Below the pieces are notes generated by a model. It was not told where the DNA came from and ran no database searches. It saw nothing but the letters and a program-made list of their open reading frames with translations. The position numbers and the translations under genes were made by a program. This document shows positions 57,811-64,000 of a DNA stretch of 64,000 nt, in pieces; within the stretch, counting starts at the first letter, position 1, and each line of letters starts with the position of its first letter. This stretch comes from Pyrenophora tritici-repentis (taxonomy: Eukaryota; Ascomycota; Dothideomycetes; Pleosporales; Pleosporaceae): assembly GCF_003171515.1 (NCBI RefSeq), contig NC_089398.1:744001-808000 (forward strand), given 5' to 3'.

Positions 57811-59414
57811 ATGCCCGGTCTTGCAAAGAGAAAGCTCAAAGAAGTCGGGTCGAGTGCGACCGGTGCGTCGTCGTCGAAGAAGGCGCGATCCTCAGAGAAG
57901 ATTGCGGCGAAGCCTGCACCGCCGCCCGAACCCGAGTCCAGCGATGACGACGAAGAGGTGAACGAAGATGAGGAAGATGGAGGTGCCGAAAAGGATCAGG
58001 ACAAATCGAGTGCACCTGACGCTGAGGAAGAAGCCGAGCCCGCAACAACCGGCGCAGATGAAGTGAAGAAAACATTTGCCGACCTGGGTGTACGAGAAGA
58101 ACTCTGCGATGCCTGCGAGAACCTCAAGTTCAAGAACCCAACCCCGATTCAGACGCAAGCTATACCCCTCGCTCTCGAAGGCCGCGATGTCATCGGTCTC
58201 GCTGAAACTGGTTCCGGAAAGACGGCCGCATTCGTTCTGCCCATTCTTCAATCGCTGTTGGAGAAGCCACAACCACTCTTTGGCTTGATTCTGGCACCTA
58301 CACGAGAATTGGCATATCAGATTGCACAACAGGTGGATGCCCTGGGCAGCATTATCAACGTCAAATGTGCCACCCTTGTAGGAGGCATGGATATGGTGCC
58401 ACAAGCCATCGCCCTGTCCAAGCGGCCACACATTGTTGTTGCTACGCCTGGTGAGTTTTGGTACATACAGGGCATAATGCGTCCTACTAACAAACTACAG
58501 GTCGTCTACTTGATCACCTCGAAAACACAAAGGGCTTCTCGCTCAAGCACCTCAAATACATGGTTCTCGATGAAGCCGATCGCCTGCTCGACCTCGACTT
58601 CGGTCCTGTCTTGGATAAGATTCTGAAAGTACTGCCCAGAGAAGGACGACACACCTATCTCTTCTCTGCTACCATGTCGTCCAAAGTAGAGAGTCTTCAA
58701 CGCGCAGCTCTGCAGAACCCAGTCCGGGTGAGCATCAGCAGCTCGTCCCACCAGGTCGTTTCGACACTACTACAGCGATACGCCTTCATACCGCACAAGT
58801 ACAAGGATCTGTATCTTGTCCACCTGCTCAACGACAACATCGGCCACCCGACCATCATCTTCACCCGCACCGTCAACGAAACCCAGCGTATTGCAGTCCT
58901 CCTCCGCGCTCTCGGCTTCGGCGCCATTCCTCTCCACGGTCAGCTTTCGCAGTCTGCACGTCTAGGTGCACTCAATAAGTTCAAATCCAAGAGCCGAGAC
59001 ATCCTCGTAGCCACCGATGTAGCAGCCCGTGGTCTCGATATACCCGCGGTGGACCTTATTGTCAACTTTGACCTCCCCAGTGACTCCCAAACCTACGTCC
59101 ACCGCGTCGGCCGAACAGCAAGAGCTGGAAAGTCGGGTAAAGCAGTATCGTTCGTCACACAGTACGATCTCGAGATCTGGCTGCGCATCGAGCATGCCTT
59201 GGGCAAGAAGATTCCTGAACAGACCTTTGACAAGGACGAGGCAATGGTATATATGGACCGTGTCAGTGAAGCACAGAGAGTAGCAATTAGGGAGATGAAA
59301 GACATTCACGAGCAGAGGGGCAAGGGTGGACGTGGAGGCAGGGGTGGCGGTCGAGGTGGCCGCGGCGGAGGTGCAAGGAGAGGACGTGATCAGATGGACA
59401 GAGAGGAGGGTTAA
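57811..59414 (+). CDS. RRP3: DEAD-box ATP-dependent rRNA helicase RRP3
   Basis: Acts in 18S pre-rRNA processing in the nucleolus. Two exons, 57811-58450 and 58501-59414, with a 50-nt intron, give 517 residues. An acidic, Ser-rich N-terminus (~85 residues) precedes the helicase core: Q motif [16 protein letters not shown], Walker [27 protein letters not shown] (spliced across the intron), DEAD in [13 protein letters not shown] in FSATMSSK, and in domain 2 [32 protein letters not shown] and [10 protein letters not shown]. The C-terminus is a Gly/Arg-rich tail ([16 protein letters not shown]). The [13 protein letters not shown] and ALGKKIPEQ segments fit Rrp3 rather than other DEAD proteins. Confidence 0.95.
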
Positions 59415-61373
59415 GATCCAGATCATCATGATAGTTCAGCGCGCGTTTTGGAGTTTTGGTTTTGTCAGTTTCTAGCGGATACCCTACGAGCTGCTTGATC
59501 CGGTACTTTCTTGGAGAAGATGGCACCCTTGGATTGGGATTTAAAAGTTTCTCTGTGGGTTCTCTTCATGTACTATTGGTAGAGCAATGACTTATATATT
59601 CTTTACGATGATGATACTAGATTTTCTGACTTTTGGTTCTCCGTAATCGCGCCACATTCAATCTGATCGGGAAGTTTTTGGTTTTCGCTTTAACAGTGGT
59701 GATCTTTGTGAATCATCTCTGACGAGCGGATTCAAATCATGTTTTCCTGCAAAAGTTTAAAGAATTGGAGATCTTAGATTCCAGCGCCTCGGTCATATAC
59801 AGAAAAAGAACCGACTTTTTCTCAAGCGAAGACATCAATTTTGGGAAAAGGCAGACCGCCAACATGCCACTCATCCACAGAAGCTTTTAGATATACCAAT
59901 TTCGTTTATAGCATTCGATGAAAAAGAAAACACGGAGCCCATTCGAAGTTTATATACCCAACCTGACGCACGGCCACGCTCAAACCGACCACAGCATCAA
60001 CTAGTCCAAAGTGTGTTTTTGACACCCCAGAAGACACAGGCACACAGTGGGTCCATACCGCGTTCTCATCCACTTTTTAGAAATATCCAGGACAAGTGAA
60101 CTTATTTTTAGTCACATCGCCAAACCCAGCCAACCGTTCATACCACACACATCTCCTTGATGTTCACAATAATTGAGCTGTTTGTTGGCGCGATCCACAC
60201 CAACAACCTGCACATGCGATCTTTATAGTGCCACTTTTGGAAGAACATATACATGTCGCAAATTTCCTTTTAAATACCAAGAGCTGGGGGAAGGGGTGGG
60301 AAAATGGTGGAGTTCTGCTGTTGTTTTTGAGAAGGACAGGAGAAGGGGGAAATATGACTGCTTGCCCGCTGCACACCCACACATAGGAGTGTTGAATTAT
60401 ACTTTTGGAAGAACATGTGAAATACACCTTGTCATTTTAAAATTTTAGAGATCGGGGAAACAAAGGTCCAGTTTGTGCATCATTTTGGGAAAGGTAGAAG
60501 AGTCGAGAGACATGAGGATGTGGCATCTCTTTTTCAATCGTTTCCATATTCCAGTGCGGCTGCCTATTCCACGCTAACACATTCATTTATTGTCTCATGG
60601 TTTTTTGAAAAGCCAGAGGACGGTTTTGCAGGGTTCAAAGATGAGGAAAGGAGGGAAAGAGGAGGAACATGGTTTGCTTCGTATACTATTTTTTTCAGAA
60701 AGCGGGAGAGAGAAGATATGTACGGATTAGATTTTGCATTTTAGTGGTTTTTTTTGTAAAAGAAGGGATGTGTGAAGTAAAAGAGAAGGAAGAAAGGGAG
60801 AGGAGAAGGATGTTTGTACTCAAAGAGGCGTAGAAGCACAGAGACATAGAGGGTGTCCCCTGTTGATTTTGGGAGTCATGCGCAGCGGATATGGAAGTTT
60901 TGGATACATGAATAGCTGTTTGGAAGATTTAGGGAGGTCTCGCTCGTGGGATTGTGCGCTGGAGTTTTCTAACATCTGTTTTTTTAGTAATTGAGGAAGG
61001 CAGCGTTGCAATGATGGTGTGGGATTTTTAGGGGGTGAGAGCTAAAGGAGAAGAGAAAAACATCACCTTGTTCTACGTCTGTTTTTGTAAATTGAGGAAA
61101 AGGTGGTTCTGGTGGGGAGGGGAGTAGGAAAAGAGGAAGGAGTCGACTCCATTCGAGTGTTGCTTCTTCTTTTAGATTCACATCAGAAGCATGTTAACTA
61201 GTTTTTGGAACTCGCAAAGAATCCATGAACTTTTGGAAGGCTTTATTTTAGTACATTCCATAGATTTCCACGAATGGTTTTTAATGTACCGCCAACTCGA
61301 TGACAATACAAGACACAGAGCCCACGCCCCAAAGACCATCTTTTATACACAATAACTCACCAACCCGCTATAC
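59415..61373. other. Gene desert with A/T tracts and short direct duplications
   Basis: About 2 kb between RRP3 and the next gene, with no supported coding region. ACTTTTGGAAGAACAT occurs at 60233 and 60401. TCTGTTTTT followed by RTAAATTGAGGAA-like sequence occurs at 60975 and 61078. Single TATA-like boxes lie at about 59950 (plus) and 61341-61348 (read on minus). The base style resembles the 13-17 kb array but I could not align the modules. Confidence 0.5.
60975..61107. repeat. Short direct duplication, 103-bp spacing
   Basis: TCTGTTTTTTTAGTAATTGA at 60975 and TCTGTTTTTGTAAATTGAGG at 61078 are imperfect copies of one another, and the DNA after each continues with GAGGAA. Confidence 0.7.
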
Positions 61374-61987
61374 CTAAACAGGCGTCCGGCCATTCCCACT
61401 CTCCATATCCTTGCACAACTTGCCCAACTCCTCAATCACAACCTGATGATCATCCCACTGCTTCAACCCACTAACCACAACCACCGCAACAGGTCCGTCA
61501 CAATTCTTAATGAAGATAGGTACACCGCCGCCATGGATCGCATAGTCTTTCGCTGTTTCGCCCAGGCCCATCTTGGCCTTGAACTTCTCTTCATCACCTT
61601 CAAATTGGTTTTGCAGACGCCATGTACTGGCGTTGAAGCGGATGACGGCTGCGCGTTTGCGGGAGACCCAGAAGTCGTTGTCTAGAGCTGTGCCGGAGTG
61701 TGTTACCTGCGTTTGGTTGTTAGCGTCAACTCTGGAAGGGATGAAGCGTGAGCATGTACAGAGTGGAAGAGCACGTGGCCTGGTGTGCTGATCGTGGAGA
61801 TGTTCACCACAGCCGGTCGCTCGAAAGTCAGTAGCCTCGTGCGGATGTTGTACCCGAGCTTAAACGCAACGCTGGAATCCCAGTACGGCAAGATTGATTC
61901 CTTCTCTTGGGCTTTGATGGCTTCGACTTCGCGGGGTGCTTCAGCAAGACCCACGTGCTGCGGGATTTGTACGTCATCGGTTGCCAT
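61374..61987 (-). CDS. GlcG/HbpS (DUF336) heme-degrading-domain protein
   Basis: Two exons on the minus strand, 61987-61760 and 61706-61374, with a 53-nt phase-0 intron, give 186 residues. The junction restores TPGHVLFHS plus VTHSGTALDNDFWVSRKRA, the core of UPF0303/DUF336 proteins. The C-terminal half has AIHGGGVPIFIKNCDGPVAV and VVVSGLKQWDDHQVVIEEL, the strand-helix pattern of the heme-binding GlcG/HbpS fold. Fungal members are small cytosolic proteins of uncertain function; heme or ligand binding is inferred from family. The start (MATDDVQIPQHVGL) is the first in-frame ATG and lies just after a CA-rich leader. Confidence 0.88.
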
Positions 61988-62604
61988 GATGGGGTGATGT
62001 GCTGTGTGTTGGGGTAATGGTATTGATGCAGGTGTATTTGCGGAATCTCCGGGTGATACCTATGCTTTTGCAATTGAGATGGGAAACTATATTTAACAAT
62101 GATCTGGGATGTTAGCATGCTTATTCATTCAACGCCAATGCCGATGCCGCCCGTTCCAGGCAGAGCTTTCATAATTGTGGTTCTCGCGCCGGGTGGAGAT
62201 ACGCTAATACCCCACGATCATCGATCCTTCCGCAGAGCCGCGTTCGTCACCTTCTACCTATATCTCCATCAAGGGGCAGACCATTTCCTTAGCATGCGGG
62301 CACGTCTTTAGTGCAGGGTTTCATCGACGTTTATTCCCGTATCCTCTCAGGTTTCTACCACCAACTTTTCATATACACGACAATTCTTCATCCACTCAGC
62401 CTTTTTAACGACCGACCAATATACTCGCAGTGATGGTACCAAAGGAAGTCATATTCCTCCGTGTCTACACCTTTCGGTGACCACGTGCTTGCCCTCGCAG
62501 CCACTACCACCACCACCGTCAAAAAGGACAACCTAGGCCAATGGAATACCTTCAGCCCATCTTCTGGTTATGGAAAAAAATCATTGCGCTCTGGGCGCTA
62601 CCCT
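61988..62604. other. Intergenic region
   Basis: 617 bp between the DUF336 gene start and the isopropylmalate synthase relic. It should contain the DUF336 promoter. No other feature seen. Confidence 0.4.
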
Positions 62605-63387
62605 CTAGCTTCTGCAGTGATCGAAATAAGTACCTACCGGCAGAGCAGAAAGACAAGCTAGCAGCTCAGCATCCAGCGTTGAGCCAAGCTTTGCACCCCA
62701 CGACGTGAACTTCCCTTGGTTCAGGTTGCACATTGCAATCTTCATATCCTGCTCCTGCTCATTCTCCACCCATTTGTAATGGTATACCTCAAAAGAAATT
62801 TGCAGGCCAGTCCTGACAGCGAGGGCATTAGACAACGCAGCCGATACCGATGGTCCCTTGCCATCAGTATAACGAAAAATCCCGTCATCGACAATCGTCG
62901 CGCGAACATCAATGTCGCCATCGGTAGTGGATGTAGCGCTGTGTTTACACACATAGTCATCCCGTCCAAGCACCTTGTAATTGCGCAAGAATAGTTGTTG
63001 TAGATCTTCCGGCGTGAGAACACGGCCTAACTGGTCAGAAGCGGCTTTCATCACGACCGAGAAGTCTTGTCATAAACCAAGCGGTAAGTCGAGACCGGCA
63101 CTCGTCTCTAGTATCCACGCGGCGCCTCCCTTTCCGCTCTGCAAGTTCACCTAAATGATACTCTTGTATGTAGCACAGATGTCCTTGGGATCCAGTGGAA
63201 GATACGGGACTTTCCAGATACTCTTTCCCTTGCTTTCTGCTGTCTTCTCTCGCTGTTTGAGCCCTTTATGGGTTGCATCTTGGTGAGAACCACTGTAAGC
63301 GAGATATACCGAGTCACCCGCATATGGAGCTCGCATACCCTTGAGGAAGGGGGCTAATGTTTTATTTCGATAAAATCTTAATTTCAT
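62605..63387 (-). pseudogene. Truncated relic of 2-isopropylmalate synthase
   Basis: One minus-strand frame, interrupted by two stops, follows the family from the end of the catalytic barrel to the C-terminal allosteric domain. It reads RAPYAGDSVYLAYSGSHQDA, WKVPYLPLDPKDICATYKSI, stop (TAG, 63153-63151), VNLQSGKGGAAWILE, GLDLPLGL, stop (TGA, 63072-63070), QDFSVVMKAASDQLGR, VLTPEDLQQLFLRNY and the LeuA-dimer region GKGPSVSAALSNALAVR. The catalytic N-terminal ~350 residues are missing: homology ends near 63340, where AT-rich DNA begins. The functional enzyme starts leucine synthesis; this copy cannot. Stops in place of residues conserved elsewhere suggest decay by point mutation; RIP-type C-to-T change is possible for the TGA. 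Confidence 0.85.
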
Positions 63388-63396
63388 TAAATACTT

Positions 63397-63442
63397 CTAG
63401 TTATATAATACTCGAAAATTTTGAGTGGAATTATATAACTAG
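63397..63442. repeat. 46-bp AT-rich palindrome
   Basis: CTAGTTATATAAT at the left arm is matched exactly by ATTATATAACTAG at the right arm. The centre (ACTCGAAAATTTTGAGT) is itself palindromic. It could form a cruciform or be the end of an inverted-repeat element. Confidence 0.85.
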
Positions 63443-64000
63443 ATGAAAGCTCTAAATAAGCTATATTCGTGTGTACTACATTTATTTATAGTGGATATTC
63501 TAGCGGAAGCTATAGGAAGCGTTACTAATCATGCAATAACTATCTACTAATTCTGCACCAAAATACAGGACGACTGCTACAGTGGACTAAAAAGCGATGT
63601 AACAACTAAAGTTTGAGGTAAAGAGATATTACCTTGATTTGTATAAAGCAACTTACTAGTTAGTTCTCTAGCGAAAAAAATTATATCTGAAGTGTAACTA
63701 TTATAGATCTCTAGTGTGCTGCGACACATTCCGGTCACCACCTCCTATAGCCGCACTGTCTTGTCCCTGGATGCTGATGCGACCGACCAGCCATCCAGTC
63801 TGGATTTCATGGCAAGTGGAATTGTGTTTTGCATAAGCATGACCATGACCTTTTCTTAATAACCCTAGGACCCTCACATATGGCCTTTCTACAGTCATGA
63901 TTTCGGTTGGGATTTACTTTGAGCTTAGACTGACGCTTAACGAAGGTGTTGGGACAACATTGTGTTTAAGGTTCGTACCGTTCATCGTAACATGGTAGTG
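63443..64000. other. AT-rich terminal region without a supported gene
   Basis: The first ~260 bp are strongly AT-rich, resembling RIP-affected or transposon-derived DNA. A 65-codon frame near 63701-63898 has no recognisable features. Confidence 0.45.

Noticed and set aside
63701..63898. 65-codon minus-strand frame at the right edge
   Set aside because: Too short, in AT-rich debris, no motif.

Overview
The window looks like nuclear DNA of a filamentous ascomycete. Housekeeping genes carry short introns (about 48-60 nt, GTANGN donors, CTAAC-like branch points), genes are compact and often divergently paired, and the proteins are typically fungal (Erg6, Atg11 C-terminus, fungal Bpl1 with an amidotransferase-like N-terminus, Slt11, Rrp3, Ssf1). 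Gene content and style suggest a dothideomycete, probably Pleosporales; this is inference from recognition, not from a search.

Layout. 1-1.5 kb: 3' end of ATG11. 1.5-10.3 kb: gene-poor, one small Ser-rich hypothetical protein (6037-6639). 10.3-12.8 kb: divergent pair homoserine dehydrogenase / CCDC174-like protein. 12.9-17.3 kb: gene desert with an ordered, degenerate array of TATA-box-containing modules. 17.4-24.2 kb: dense housekeeping block (PDB1, ERG6, SLT11, MZM1, LNP1). 24.2-35.3 kb: accessory block with a three-exon small secreted cysteine-rich protein, a CAP59-type mannosyltransferase, an orphan multi-pass membrane protein, a TPR relic, a 2.1-kb pogo/Fot-type DNA transposon with perfect 45-bp terminal inverted repeats but a frameshifted transposase, and a solo LTR with a 5-bp target duplication. 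35.3-44.5 kb: XPG/Asteroid-like protein, phosphoglucomutase, an oxysterol-binding protein, a tiny four-exon COA4-like twin-CX9C gene and biotin-protein ligase. 45.4-50.8 kb: a processive-type GT2 glycosyltransferase, a nitronate monooxygenase and an MFS monocarboxylate-type transporter, all intronless on the plus strand. 52-59.4 kb: Tudor-like acidic protein, PAQR/Izh receptor-like protein, CSN8/PSMD8/EIF3K-domain protein, and the divergent ribosome-biogenesis pair SSF1/RRP3. 59.4-61.4 kb: another gene desert with short direct duplications. 61.4-64 kb: a heme-degrading-domain protein, then a truncated 2-isopropylmalate synthase relic with two in-frame stops that ends at an AT-rich palindrome.

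Functionally the conserved genes serve central metabolism (threonine/methionine, acetyl-CoA, ergosterol, glucose phosphates, biotinylation), mitochondrial assembly (MZM1, COA4), splicing (SLT11), ER shape (LNP1), lipid exchange (KES1) and ribosome assembly (SSF1, RRP3). The most novel material lies in the accessory block: the cysteine-rich secreted protein and the promoter-like module array were found by hand translation and alignment, and neither could be tested by a database search here.
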